Made by a program: the position numbers and the translations under genes. The notes under the pieces are model-generated. The model had not been told where the DNA came from, did not search any database, and worked only from the letters and a program-made list of their open reading frames with translations. A stretch of 64,000 bases of DNA from Lycocorax pyrrhopterus obiensis (lineage: Eukaryota; Chordata; Aves; Passeriformes; Paradisaeidae). Of the stretch, positions 12,801 to 27,800 are shown piece by piece. Positions within the stretch are counted from its first letter, which is position 1. Each line of letters starts with the position of its first letter. The stretch spans positions 340,218 through 404,217 of the forward strand of contig JACSVZ010000016.1 of NCBI GenBank assembly GCA_014706295.1, given 5' to 3'.

Positions 12801-15800
12801 CAAATTTTCTTATGGATTCAAGCTTTCCACGCTTTGTCTTCTTCCAGGGGAGTGTTTCTGGAATTTCCCCAAAACGCCTCAAGCTGTCCTGCAATTACCG
12901 ATTAATAGATATAATAACCTTTTTGACAACATTTTTGGTTTTAGCTAATCAATAACAATAACCACAGAGAGAGGAAAACCCCTAAAAACCTCATGTGTTC
13001 AGTTTTCTCTGAGGATGAGCTTAATCAAATAAATCCCTTGTACTTTTTGGGTATTTACAAGGAATTTCTGTTTCCATAGAGTATCTGCCTACCCAAGGTG
13101 AGGTCCTCCATTCATGAGGTCAAAGACCTGGGCTGGATTCAGCAGTTGCTTGAATCTTCGTAGAAATTTTACGCCTTGGTTGTCTCCACTTTTTGAGTTG
13201 ACAAAGACCAGCAAAGGGCTTGTGCAAGAAGGGGGACAAGTAGCTTTCCAGAAACCTGTTGGGGCAAAGGGAAGTGAGAGGGAGGGAAAGCCAAGAGATG
13301 TGAAGCTGCCCATGGGGATGAAAAGAGAGAAAAAACAACAGCCCACACCCCAGCCCAGCCATGAATAGCTAGTATTTTCCTTGTGCTTATGGCACTCACT
13401 GGGTGAATGCCAAATGTGCACAGCCCTGAATCCAGCATGAACCACACCTCATGCTGCTAAACATCACACTTATCTCCTAGCAGTATTCCAAAATTTTCAG
13501 CTTCCCCAACCTTCCCAAAGTGCTTCTGCAATACAGTTATTGTCAATAAATAACCAGCTGCAGCTCAGCAAACACCGACATTACAGGGTGATAAACTGAA
13601 TGCAAAAGCAAAGCAAACAGTTCATTGCCATACTCAGCAATGGCTTCCAGCGGGGAATTTCAGCAACAGCAAAAGCAGAGTTTTCAGCTGGCAAAACCTG
13701 GCATTAGTAGTGCCAGCTGAAGTCACTGAGACCGAGAGGAAGAGAAAGAAGTGCTACTTATTAGCAGTACTTACCATCTGAATCAATGCTGTTAAGAGCA
13801 GTAGGAGGAATGACAGACACTTTGCAGAGCCCAAGAGGGCACTTGTTTGGCAACAACTCTTTACATGCTGTGTGTACCTGGAAACACCACCAAAAAAGAA
13901 TAATTCAGACTCTTTTGGACACTGTGGTATAACTCCTAAAGCCACCCAAAAGAAGTTGTAAGAGGAAGAAAGGCAGAGGGGCCGAAATCAGCAAAAAATG
14001 TCAATCGATAAATTTATTGATAAAGTTATTTTAAGAATGATCTAATCAGAGCCTTCTACTAATTCTCTTCTTTCCATTAGTATGTACTTTCCTGTCATTT
14101 GAATTTATGAGACCAGCACTTTGGCTGCTGAGAGAATCAGATAACAGATTCTGTGGCTTTAGGAGCCTTCAGGCATTCTGCTTTCAAAATCCCAGCCTCA
14201 AATGAGAGATCTGAAATAGCAACAAAAGAAAAAGCTGGAAACTCAAGAGAACAAGAAAGCAAAAAACAAAGCAGGAAGACATGAGGGACGCAAGAGGTAA
14301 GAGAAGACAAGATTAATGAAGCTACCCAAAAAAGGAAATACAAAGTAGAGCTTTGTAGGGCTTTTCTGGTACATAAAGACTGCAAGATAGAGGGTTTGCT
14401 TGGCATTTGAGCCCCCCCCCCCATTCTAAAAACATTTTGTGATACTTCTCTTACTAGTATTATAAGACAACTGGAAACAAAGCAAGATCTGCATCACTTC
14501 AGTGGTTAGGCAAGAGCAATCTATTGCAATGGAAAGGAAATTGCTATTATTAAAACAGTTGAGTATTCTTTATAGTTTGTTGCACCTTTTCAACCTGTAG
14601 CAATAACAAACAACGGCTCCTTAAAATCCAACATACGCCATGTCTGAAGCATTGATTCATGCCTACTGTAATTAGATCCTTCTATGAAAGCTCACTCTCA
14701 AAATGAGCTTGGCTAGAAGCTGAATATTTTTTTCAGGCCTTGTTTTTATGTATCACAGCAACACTTCTGAGCACAAATTAAATTTCTATTTCTTGCAGAA
14801 CAATAAAGTCCTTCATGGCAAACACAGAGAGCCTGGTTAGAGATTTTATTCTAAGCAAATGTCATTAAAAGAACATACCACAGAGCTGATCAAAACCTGT
14901 CCTTTTACTGAAATGATCACACTTATTCAACTCACCATGGCTTTGCACCACAGGCAGCGCCAGTCTTGCAAACGCAGGACACTGCCACAGGTTTTATCAC
15001 ACACAGTGCATTTGGCACTCACGGGCAGGTTTCCTTCCAGCCACTGATGTGGCATTGCGATCTGCAAAAGGTACAGAGGGACAGAAACTTAAAGGTACAA
15101 GAGGCACCGTGGCTCTGAGACACATAGAGAAGCAACTCTTTACATGCACTGTTTGAGGACAGCAAAGGCAATTTCTAGAAAACACCTGAGGACCAATTCT
15201 GGCATTTTACATCATGCTCAAGCACAAAGAGTCCAGGTGACTCACCCCAGGCTACCCAGGAAACACTGACTTGCATCAGACATTCCAATATGCTAAGGTG
15301 CTGTTCCAAACACTCATTTATTTTTCTTTTGCCAAAACTCAGATCAGGTTCCCCATGCCTCCAATTATTTAATCTCAACTCCCCCAGTACATAGCAGTTT
15401 ATTCCTGCTAAGGAGTCCTTTCTACCCTGTTTGGACTTTTCACACAGAATCTCATGCTCTGACAGTAGAAATCTTTTCCATGTAAAGGCAGAATCTGCTA
15501 TTTAGGGAGTGAAAAAAAGCTATAGAACACAAGGCAGTGTTTCCATATCAAGGTAAGGCTGGAAGAGTTCAGACTAACACCTACCCCATCTTCATCCTCA
15601 ATGATATCCTTCCCGATAGAGGCCAGAGTTGTCCACTTGCAGTTGTTGGTTGCCCGCACAGCACAGCGCTTGTGGGCTTTAAACTTGCACACTAGGGAGG
15701 AAGAGAAGAATGTATTAACCCTGCCTCAGGAAGTCTAATGTGGCAGTGTGTATTTGGCTCCAGAAGAAAGCACGGGCACACTCTATCCTTTTTAGCACCG

Positions 15801-18800
15801 CCAAAATGATCAGCTGTAAGAGATCTGATCATGCTATTAATTCTTGCCTTGTCACTTTTGCCAGTTGCTTGTACAAAGCTTAGTTATCACCTTGTTAAAT
15901 TTAACACGATTGACACTCCTCCACCCTTTTACACAGAGTAGGTGTCACCTCATTCATGTTAGAAGCATGAGCTGTGCACAGCCAGGCATTTCTGCTAAGC
16001 CAAAGCTGAGAAAGAATAACCTCCTGGCACTCAAACGCTTAACAAGGATGTTCTTACAAATACAATTATTCTCGTGAACAGGAGTCTTCTTACGAATATT
16101 CTCTCAGATACCTCAGAAGCGTGTATCTGCTCATTGCAGACACATGACTTTAATAAGAGATGGCAGTATTTGGGTATACGGGCAAAACCAAAAATAAAAT
16201 AAGGCTGTCCCTCCCCAGGCAGGAGATGAGGGCACGCTTACCTTCACAGGACAGCCCATGCGATGTGACCCCAGACAAGGCCTCCCGACACACGTTGCAG
16301 TACGTTGGTCGGGCATGGGAGCAGGCGTACCAGTTATGCATCCCTGAGAAATGGTCCATGCTGTACTGGGTAGACTGATGATATAAATGTATTACAGCAA
16401 GGTCTAAAGTAGAGCAACAAGACTTTTTTTCTGTAAAGACTTGCATGAAGCAGTCAGAAAAGGCAGAAACAGAACACTTTTTTACTAGGAAAGAGTAGGC
16501 CACATCCAGTTTATACACATTAGCTGCAACTCAAGAAGGTCTCTAAGGCAAAAGAGACTACCTGAGGAAGCCACACCTTCATTACAGCTCCTGTACCACC
16601 TCTCATCCTTGTCTTACTACAAGTGTGTGTAGGGAAATGAACTAGAGAATTTATCTGCTGGAGAATTTATCCCAATTTTTTTGTCGGATTAAATTTTCAG
16701 CAAGATCAATTCCCCAACCTGGCTCATTGTGCAGCAGAGAAATGCTTGTGCTAGCATGCAGGAGGCAAGCATCAGAGTGGGGAAAACACAAGACAGCTTC
16801 TTGTGGTGGCCGTGCTGGTCTCACTCAGCCCTGGGAAGCAGGCAGATGCACTGAAGCTGACAGAATGCCAAGCAGGCAAGATGTCAATTAGGATAGGGAG
16901 GATAACTGAAGAATGAAAAGACAGTGGGAGGGGAACTTTGTTTCATAACCTACCCGTACTCTGAAAAGTTCTCTACAAATTTTCAAGGGAGCATATACAA
17001 AGCCAAACATTCTTTGGAGAATCACTTCAGTGTATTTGGGATCAATTTTACAGAAGGTCCTAACACTATTACCCATTACAGTCAATAAAATGACTTCTAT
17101 TAACTTCACTGGAAGTTGACTCTCAAAACAAGCTGTGATTTAGCAGATGAAGAACAGAATACAAAGGTACACATTTTCCTATTACCTCAAAATGTTCACG
17201 GTTTTGTACAGTCTTCAGTGCTGCAATCCAATCTTCCATCTCTTTTCTGTTATCAGCACAAAGGATGAGCTTCCGACATGGAGTGATAATCTGAAGAGAC
17301 AGAAAATGAGGAGTGGCCATGACAGTGAGAGACAGCAAGAAAACACCCTACCACTAGTGCAGTCTCTTGAAGCTCTTTTCAGAGCTGCACAACAAGTTAT
17401 TTGCACCTTTGAACCATGTTTCTCTTCCACCACAGCACACCTTAATTTCTTCCTAAATGTACAGAGCCACCAAGATTTTAGCTGTCATTCCCAATACTGA
17501 ACTGAGTAAAAAAATCTCTCATACTTAAATAACAGCACATCACAAATCAAGCACAGAGCAGTAGGAATAATTACGTGCAGATCTTGCATAAGTCTTTTTA
17601 AAGGACTTACTGTACTTTTAAAACTGGTAAGAACATTAAGACATTTTGTTAATAGCATAATATACCAGTTTCTAGCAATTAATGAATCAGATAACATACT
17701 CTGATATACAATATGATACTAAAAATTTGTTTAGTCTCCCTTATGGGGAGGGGAGAAATAAAACAAAATAAGCAATTTAGAAGAGAAATCAAATAATCTA
17801 GAAGAGAAATCACTGTATTTTGAACCCTCATATTTCTTGAGGGCTTGTTCTACATACCTAAAGATATTCCAACAAATGTTCCCCTATTAGGCTGAGGCTG
17901 TGGTGAGTTTGCCTCCCTCTAACAATCCTCTCCTCAGTGTGTTTGTACCCTGGGCTAATTCCCATGCATTAATTGCCCTGTGTTAAATAAACAATGTTTT
18001 AACAAACCAGCAGAAGACACGCAGGGTGGCCAAAGTTTCCCTCTGCCCAGGGAGGCACCAGGTCCCTGTGTCCTCTAGCACCAACTCCCTCTCCTTCCGT
18101 CAGCTGGTGGCAGCAGAGAGAAATAAAAGCTCTCTGCTCTTCAGAGGACCATGTCTGCTGTTCCCAGGGCTGCTCATTCAGCTGGAGTCGACTTGACTTT
18201 AGTCTTCCTAAGACAAAAGCCTTTCTTCTCCACAGTGTAGTGATCTCACTGTCTCTTTGTGCACACCTCTGTATTGATTACCATCAAGCTGACTTAAATT
18301 AGACCAATACTGAAGTGCTTGCAAGACCTGGATTTAAGGAAAGCTGCATGAAGGTTGAGCACTGTTAACAAAAATCAAAAGGCTCCCTTTTATGTCAACC
18401 CTAAAAATTTCCAGCTGTCCAGACTCTCCTGCGCCCCTCTACACATTGTACATGGAAAAATTTGTCTACATCATCTGCTTTTCATGCAAATTGCACCTAA
18501 CGTGAAAGAATGGATTAAAATAAACTAGGATTGTGTTGATCTCATGAGGCCAAACCATTCAGCCAAAGTTTTGTTAATGAACGTTAAAGCACCCACACAC
18601 ATCACCGCAATACACGACCCCTGTTTTCCCATCTGTTTCTCACTTCTCTCATTATCACTCATAAAACAGATTACAAATAAAAGCCTCTCAAGTTGAACAC
18701 CAAACTTTTAGTCGATGTTGAAGTGCCTCAGAGCATCCACCAAGACATGTGGATGTAATGTCAACCAAAAAAGATACACCTGGAAAGCGCTGCTTTATTT

Positions 18801-21800
18801 TAAGCTCTTCAATTTTTAGACTGTATTTCTTTTCATTGACAGACTGCAGATTCACCTGCAATAACACCACCTTACCCAGAGGCATGACCAATACCTAGAA
18901 ATGGGTGCTACAGACACATTAAGTAGGCAATGAAAGGAGCTAAATCCTTTTTTAAAGAAAGGACTGGCCATTCATATTAGAAACACAGTTTTAGCATTTG
19001 GAGCATTCTATCTTGGACAAAACGACCTGATCTGTATCAACTGTAAGCACACAGAAGTAAATATTTACACTACTCTAAAAATAAAACTTTGAAGAACTCC
19101 TTCTCTCTTCCCTCACCTTCCTTTCAACGTTTCCAGCTTTGAAAAAATTTATTTCTAAAGAAAGTAATCACAGGAATGTTTCTTCTTCCTTGTGAAAGCA
19201 GGAAAGTATTTAGTTAAATGTACTGTCATCAAAAACTCTGCTATGTAAGAATGGCTACCCTACAGAAACTTTTTCTGGAGCATGAAATACTGATGCAAAA
19301 ATCAGCGTGAAGTTAGAGAAGAACAAGGGGCATGTCCAAGTCCTGCTAAGAGGAAGCACCTTTTTCCCTGGAAGTAAAACCAAGGTTAGCTAATTCGTTC
19401 AGACACCACTGGGCCTCACTTTCTTCCTGGTAATAAGGCCAAGAACATCTATAGTTGCATATGTACAACAGTAGCATATATAAAGTCCAAACATCGTAGG
19501 ATGAAGCATCCGAAGACCTTTCATGGCTGTAAAACCAGCCAAAATCTGTAAAGAACCACCAGTTCATTTGAGTCACTGGCATGCTCTGGGGCACTGGGGA
19601 AGAACAGCTTCAGAACACTCCTACTCAGTTCTGTCCCTTTTCCTATTTTTCTGCCTTTTTGGGGGGAGGGAAGGAAAATGCCAACTATAGCATAGTTTTT
19701 GATCACACTGGAAGACAAGAAATTTAAAATATTGACATAAAATACAGAAATGCAGACACTCCTTCGGTAAGAATTAATTTCTGAGGCTACTGACTTCCTG
19801 GATCAATGGATGGATCATCCAATGTAGAAAACAACTAATTCCTTCTTCAGTCACCTACTGCATCATCTTAAAAATCCCCACATTCAGTGTTAGACAACCC
19901 TCTGTTCAAAGAACAAAGTCAAAGTTTAGAAGACAAGAGGATAAATAAAGAGATTAAAAGATTTTCATACATGAATCATCCAGACAAAGAGTCACAGATT
20001 TAAAATAAAGGGTCTATTGTGTAACTACAAAACTGCAAATAAAAATGTAACTGTGCAGGATAAATATACGAAGAGCATTCCCCATTAGTCAGTTCAAAAG
20101 CAACAATGGCATTGGGATTTATTGATATTACCAGAGGTGGGAAATACAAGAATAAATCTCTTTAAAAAGCCTGCTCCTAAGGAGAACAAACTGGGACAAT
20201 TCAGATTTCACTATAAAGGACAGACAAGATTTTAATGTAACTAGCGCAGCAATTATTTGGGGAAATGAAGAAACCGTACAAACCTGCTTTCCTGATTAAT
20301 ATGCAGTAGTATTACAGTTAAACATCTTAACGAGGATAATCAGGAATCCAGAAACATGTTAATAGGGCCCTTTCCTTTGCAGAGCAGTTCAGCAGCTCTG
20401 CCGTTCACACACCCCACACCCACCAGCCCAGCCCGGGCACCTGGGGACCATCAGCCCCTCATGCCTGCCCTGCAGCAGGGCAGCCGCCTGCTCCTTCCTG
20501 CGCAGGCTGGTGGGCAGCACGTGTGCTACGGCACTGGGCTGAGCAATAGAAACACTCCTCCTACCACTGCTCCCTCCCTCTCCTTGAACCAGCTGTTTCA
20601 GCTCCAGACATCCACCTGCTGAAGGGATACTGACAGAGGGGCAAAGCTGTTACATACATTGCATTGTCTGAGCAAGAGCGATGATCAATCTAACATCTCG
20701 CACCGGGAAAAATAAAATCATTCTTGTCATCTCAAAAGAAGCCACAGCAGTCTTCCCTCGGAAAAGCTGTCCTTTCCCAGCCAGGAGTCCAGGGAGTTCA
20801 CTCTCAGCTACAGCTGCAAGGAGCCAACACTCTGGAACACAAAGGCTTGGTTATCCCTGTTGGCGAACATGGCTACAAACGAGCAAGGTCCAGCTATTTT
20901 TTTATGTTCCGGCTACAGCTTTTGACTAACATCCTGGAACAGTATATTCCACAGGATGACGACGCACTAGGTGAAGCAGCACTTCCTTTTACTTGTTCTA
21001 AATTTACAGAGCAGTAATGTCACCAGTGACCTCTTGTTCTCATAAACGGAGAGCACAAAAACAACGATCTGATTGCTTCTAAGTTAGGATGAGGGCTGCC
21101 TTACTAGGAGTTAAAAAAAACCAACCCACTAAAAAGTCTTCAGATTTATTTTTAATCTCACAGATTTTTGGCCTGTTTGGGGATTGGCAGAACTCTGAGC
21201 ATTCATGCCCCGAAACAGCTCAAAATTTTATCTAGATATGAGCAATTACGCTAATTAAAAGTGCTTGTTCCGCCTAAAAAGTGAATACTAAAAACTTTTT
21301 TGATCCTAAATGCTACTGAACTTCTGGGTGTGGTTCTTTAGATTTCACTCATTAGAAGAAACTGGGTGCCCAGAGCTCACCACATTGAGACATGACTGAC
21401 ACCTAATCCTGACCAGAAAGAGAGCTCTGCAGCCATGGGGGGGAAAAAAAGGCTGCCAATCCCTCTAATCACTCCTGGAGAGTCAAAAGGATACACGGGA
21501 ACAGCAGGAAGGGTTAAAGATATTTCAGACCAGGACACAGGTTAATTACTAACTTCTCACTGCATATGAAACCCCTGAAACAAATTTTGCGGAAATGGGG
21601 GTGACAGTCAGGTCCCCAGCAAGTAGTTATGCACCCTCCATGACTCATCTCAAGTCTATTAGAGAAATTCTCAATTTTCAAACTTGCCCACTCTAAATCT
21701 AAAAAAACTTACATCTGAAAATAACCATGCCTTCATTGGCTGTCTTGTGCAAACACAGACACTCTTGACACTGAAAATTTAGCTTTATCTCCTCTGTCTC

Positions 21801-24800
21801 TCTCTCACATGGCCCATTCCCTCTTACCAGCTGTTAACCCCCACCTCTCATGTTGACCCACACTTCTCTGTCCAAAACTAACACCAGTTTACTGACATGT
21901 CAAATCCAGCCAGCTAACAAACAACAGAGCCAACCAAAGAAAATTCCTCATTTCATGTTCTAAAAATGGACTAATGTCCCTGGATGTCCTTCCCTGATGA
22001 ACAGCTGTGAATAATCAGATTAGAAAGGCAGCCCAAAAAAGACTCCTATATTAAACCAAATTTTAAATAGAAATCTGCTATACTTCACCCTTTGCTGTAC
22101 TGAACAATCTTCCCCTACCCAACAGCTGGAGCAAAACTTCATCCTCTGGTCTTGCTGCCACCCAAGACAACTTTATCATCTCTGCTCACTTGGGGCATTT
22201 TCTGGCTGCCCAGAAACTTCTCAGCAATAAAGTGACAGTCTAGCCAAGCATGCCCTAGGACTGTTTATTATCAGAGTACATCCAGTGAGCTCAGTGACCA
22301 CAAAGGATGGCAAATCAAGTTAAGATCACACTGGCCCAACCACAGAGCCGACAGAAGAAACACTGCGGGGGGAGACGGGGTGGGGGGACATTGAACTTCA
22401 CAAAACATAATTTTTCTGATGTGTACATTTCTCAGAATGGCCAAAAGTGGACGTGTGAGAACACCTGCTCATTCTGACTGCTTCCTTTTACTCATATCCT
22501 GTTCAAATATAGTCTTACATTCAAAGGTGCTAGCCATACACTTCCCTAAGAGAAACAGTTGATGACTTGAGTAAAGAGACAACAGGAATTTCTGGAGCTC
22601 TAGAGACCTAGAAACTAGAAAAAATAAAAAAAGCTGCAAAACGTTCAGCCGGAACACATACGGCAAAGGTAGGGAAACCATCCACCACCTGTAGCTAACT
22701 GCTACGTCTGCTCTATGGTGGAGAATGCTCTTGGCATCCTGAGAGCCCAAGACTCAGGAAGGAAAATTGGGTGAGATTGTAATAAGGACCCAGCCATTTT
22801 TCCACTTCAGCTCCTGTTTCAACGACAGCAGTAGTGAAATGAACACTGGAATATAGTAAAACACCTCACCTGTATTCATCAGCAAGGTTCACAAAGCAGC
22901 AAATCCACTGTGTTTCAAGCACAATTACTGAACTCACACAGGGCAAAATGGATTGTGTGGATTAGCAAATGCTACTCCCTCAGCAAATACATAAAAAAGA
23001 AGACTGTGGAAAAGGGAGAAGAAAACACAGGTTCGAGATTCAAACCAGTCCTTAACACTTAGAATCTTTAACATCTGTCTCACTGATGTCTATTTCTGAA
23101 ACAATCTGGATCTCAGCATCAGGCCAGCAAAGCCTTAGGCAGCGAGTCAGTATGACTTTAGTAGGTCTCTACAGTTTGGAAGAGAGCAATAATATGAGTA
23201 TCAAAGACTCATGAGGGCCCAAGCCTTGCCTTCCTCCACAGACTACCACCCTATTCCATTCTGCAATTCAGCTTTCACCCAGGTTTGCCAACACATTCCA
23301 TTAACTCACTGCAGAGGTCAGTTACAGCTCTCTAGAACCACACCAATTATCTTCCCCCAAACCCCAGATGATACGGGAAAGAAAAAGTAGCTTTTTATAT
23401 AACACTGGAGAAATGCACCAGTTTTGTATGGTTTTTTATAGTGCGAGATCTTAACTTCCTGCTAAAGTGACCATCTTCCAACTATGGAAACCACATAAAA
23501 CAAGTCATTAATGTTCTTATAGTTGTGCCAAATTCCTTTCCTTTTTTTCTTTTTCAAATAGCAATAACAAGATTTTCCTCAAAGCCCTAAGTGCCCAAAT
23601 CTCTGTTCACAATACACCAGGTATTTTATCCCCACCTTCCATGTGGCTGTTTTACCTTCATTTTCAATCTGTAAAGTCCAAGAGAGCTCATTTCCATAGG
23701 AAAGCGGGTCCAGCACGTGTTGTGGTCTCTTTAGGACATTTTTACATTATTAGGTTCACTCACCTTGCAATCTGTCCCTCCTGAGCCAGGGCAGCAGTAT
23801 ATTTTCTCTGAGCACTGGCACTTATGGCACTATGCTGTGCCACAGGTCAAGTTCAACTCGTGCTGACCCTCTATCTGGGATTTCTCCCAGTCCCTATCCT
23901 CCCCCATGCTGCAGCAGGAAATTAGACCAGACACAGTGCTCCCTGGGAAAATTATCATCTCTCATACCAGGGTCACATTCCTACAGGCTTCTGGAAACTG
24001 TTCCTAAACAAGGCACATTCCTGTTCTTGGCAATTGGTAAGAGGAGCACAGACAAGGAGAGGATTTTAAGACTTTAGCAACAACTTAACAGATGTCAAAA
24101 CCTAGAGCGTGCAAGGTCATTGCCGCTGTTAGTAGGTAAGAAATGCAAACTATCCTGGTAGTTCAGGTCTGTTAATCCCTAGAGATCTCCAATGGGAGTG
24201 GATAGGGTGGCTGTACCAAGTGCCAGAGCATCTTAGCACAGCTCCATTACTCACACACCCTCCACTTCATGCAGCAGATGCACATGCATCCCTTTACCTG
24301 TTTTCCAAAGGACACAGTCCTGCCAGGAAGAGCTCCTAAACAGAACCCCTCTGTTCAGAAAGGGCAGCCCATTTGGGAAGGTAAAGGATATTTCAGAGAA
24401 AGCTTTCTACTCACTCAAACAGAAGCAAACCCATGGATAACAGAGGGGCAGGACTGTTCCCCAGTGGTAGAGCTGCTGTCTCGGTGGGCTCACACATGGC
24501 GAGGCTGGCACCTAATAAATCACAGCACTGGGCAATAAAAGATCTTGTCCATCGTAGGAAAATGACCTATTACTGAGAGTTTATTGTTAGCAGCAGCTCC
24601 TCATAGCCCCCTAACTTCAGCGGTGTTGAACGGAGGCTGTTAGCTAGCACAAAAGGAAATTAATAGCTTTCAACAGCTTGATGAACCCAGGAGTTTTCCA
24701 CACTGGGTCACCAGGCAAAGACAAGTCCTGTTTCATGCACCATCACAAGCACCAGAAATAGGGAGGCAGCATTTCTGCAAGTAATGGTAGCAAGCCTCTC

Positions 24801-27800
24801 CCCTGCATAAAAAGGAGTCTTTTTTTTTCTAGAGCAGCTTCCATGTAAAGCTGAACATGTTCTCAAATGACCACACACTGTTCTGCCTTTGTGCCCCCAC
24901 CTGGAAGAGGAGAAGATGCTGAAATCTGCAGTCTTGCTCAGGAAGGTAGGTGAAACCCCAACTCAGCATGACAAAGAGCAAAGAGATTATCAAACAAAAG
25001 CTTCCAGTGTTCAGGCACAAGGGCAGACATGAATTTCGAAGCTGTAAACTTCCCTCTAGGAAAACAAAAGCTCTTCACAAACAGTTGCCTCCACTTTTCA
25101 GCTCCCCGACTATCTTGTCCCCCAGTAAAACAGATAAAGCTCAGTCTGACTTCTTCTTACAGCGTTTCATCTCTCTCAAAACCTCCTGCATATTTTTGGG
25201 TCACTCTGTAATGCACAGTAGCAATTGCCAGATCTCTCCACCCACAGCCAACTTCTTCGAGACTCTCTAACTCTGCTTCCATGTTTATCTTCTCTTTGAT
25301 AGTTTTTCTCCAGATTTTTCCTTCTTTTGTGACAGCAGACTAATGACCACCTCCCACAGGACGTTGGATTAAGAGTCACAAAAATCCTTGACGTGAAAGG
25401 ATTTTAAATTACTCTTTTCACTGACTAACAGTGACTCAGAATGGTCTGTTTACCAAAGGGCCTTTTCTCAAGGAGAAAAAAACTGCACTGAAGTCTGTAT
25501 TACAAACTACTAAAATAGCAAAGTATTTTGAAACTGCAGCGGTTCTGACAGGAAATGGGGACTGAGCTGCACTTAATGAAAGGAGGCGGAAAAACAGCAG
25601 AGCGATTCTAGACACGGCAATACATGGCTCTACTCATATTTTCACTTGCTTATAAAGGAAATTCTGAAAGCTGCCAATATAAACAGAGTACAAGCACTAG
25701 CAAAGAGTGCACAATTCCTGAACATGTACACACATGGGTGTGGAAAAGACAACAACCCCCAGTAAAATCTGAATTTCCAACACGTGCTCTAATTTTGCCC
25801 AATTTAGAAGAGAGAGTTTAGAAACAAGGAAAAAAGAGCCATCCCGTTCAGAAGTCCCTCTTTTCTAATCTTTCCCTTTTCCAAACGTTAACAGGGCAAT
25901 CCATGACTGTGTGAGAATTCAGGACACCTGGGACTACCCTATGTCACTATGTCCCTGGATCAGTCAGTCTTTTTGCCCAGCTAATGCCTTCCCTCTGGGT
26001 CCCTTTACCCCCCTGTTGAGGAAGCAGGAGAGAAAAATCCTCTCCCTTGCTAAGAAGCCCAGTGACTCCCTGGAGCATATGTTCAATTCCATTTTTTTTT
26101 TCAGAGGGCTGAGGCCACACAGGGCAGTTTTGGGAATCTGTGCAAGTGTTTAACCATGCAGATTTTCCTGATCTCTATCAGCTGAAGCTTGAAGTCCAAC
26201 TATGACTTCCTGCAAACAGCTTGCAACAAAAGTTCTTATATTCTTTCTCCTCATAAAAATAAGTCACACGCTCTTTCTCGAAGCCTGTATTTCAAACCAG
26301 CACAACCAATTCCTGATCTGGGTTCCTCTTGTTCCAACAGTGCCTTACAGGCACACAGTTCCTGTGCTAGGCATGAGCAGCAAACTCTCTGTGGCTTCAG
26401 CAGCTCTATTTTCTTTCAAAACCAAACTCTTCAGAGAAGATATCACTGCCTTCTCTGCTGAAAAGGATATATTTTAACTTAAGAGCACCTACACGAATAA
26501 TTCAACTTGACACAAAACCATTAAGAGGCAAAGGCACTTTCACTTCATTGTGAATGAACCTGCAAACATCAACAACATACTCTCCTCATTAGGAAGGACG
26601 GTCAGTACTTTGATTTTTTATCCAAGTTCAAGCACTTTACCCTCTGTTCATAGGAAAAGTTACTTACCACAAAATGAAAATTCGTGCTATTTCCCCACAC
26701 CGTCAATAATTATAAGAAAAAACTGTAGCACACCTCAGGCTTCCGTACAGCTGGAGAATGACATCCATACTCCTTCTCAGAGATGATTGCTCTCTCTCAT
26801 TCAAGGGCACCAGCAACTCCCTGTTCCTCAGCCTACCACAACCACTGTTGCCTCCAGTCATGCAAGTGCTCTGGAAGAGAGGTATTACTCTAACCTCAAT
26901 ACTTCCTCTCTCCTGGGACATTGGTCAGGGTGAATCATCAGTTAATAAACAGTATTTTTTAACTGGGTGCAGCATTTCCAACAGCACCGCAGGCACATTT
27001 CCCTTTAGTCCTGTTCTAGAGAACACATCTACATAAATCCACTCAGGAGAGAACACCTGAACAGTAAGGGCAAACGTATTCCAAAGAACCTGAACTCCTG
27101 ATATCTGTTACGTTGGCACAGCTGCCGTGTTTTCCAGTGCTCAATCCAGAAAACTCACACTCCTGATCTTACCTTTCACGTTCAATCTTCCTCTAAACTA
27201 GTGTCCAGAGCAGCCTACTCCCTCAGAAAAGAACCTAAACAGATTGCTTGACATGCAATTAATAGGATTAGTCTCGTCTGTGGTCAGTCTCTCTGAGCTG
27301 TGTTCCACTTGCCACAAGCTGATTAGCTGCCTGCTTAAGGAGGAGCTGGGATAAGTTTCCTTCTGACGGCAACGAAGTGGAGAGGCAGGCGCTGACTGTA
27401 ATAATATGCTGTTTCCTGTCTGCGGCTGAGCTGAGAGGTACTTCCCAACAAAAAAGGGTTTACAGGAGCTCAGGAACTCAAGCTCTACCCCTTCCAGTGA
27501 AGAGCCTTTAACTATGGAGGAAGGGTCACTAACATTGCTCCTGGCACTCAAAAATGTGCTCTGAACCACCTTCCATTTCACCAAAGAAACAGAAAGAAGA
27601 AACCAAACTACACAAAATTCCCTCTCCACACAGAGGAGCTTTCTCCTATGGGATATCAAAGCTCTGAATCAGATGGGATAAGAAGTAAACGTTGTAATTC
27701 ACGTTATGTTGAATGAGGGTGAAAGTCCACAACACCATTTGGTAGCAGTAACTGGAAAACATTTACCAAACCACCACGTGAGAATCATATCGGAACACAA

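Larger units (their letters stand above)
845..17185 (-). other. DGKD: Introns among DGKD exons 4-23
   Basis: Nineteen introns of 88 bp to 2.0 kb. The largest are intron 9 (11,058-13,092), intron 15 (6,132-7,996) and intron 7 (13,878-14,935). Apart from the CR1 piece in intron 18, an 11-bp C run and an AT-rich near-palindrome at 14,004-14,021, nothing further was recognised. Confidence 0.7.

Noticed and set aside
14004..14021. AT-rich near-palindrome ATCGATAAATTTATTGAT
   Set aside because: It has one mismatched pair and lies in AT-rich intron sequence where such symmetry is expected by chance.
22367..22387. G-rich run as a G-quadruplex in DGKD intron 3
   Set aside because: Only three runs of three or more G are present, so the four-run rule is not met.
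23035..23052. GGTTCGAGATTCAAACC as a possible tRNA T-arm
   Set aside because: Stem pairing around TTCGAGA does not form, and no A/B box pair or acceptor stem is present.
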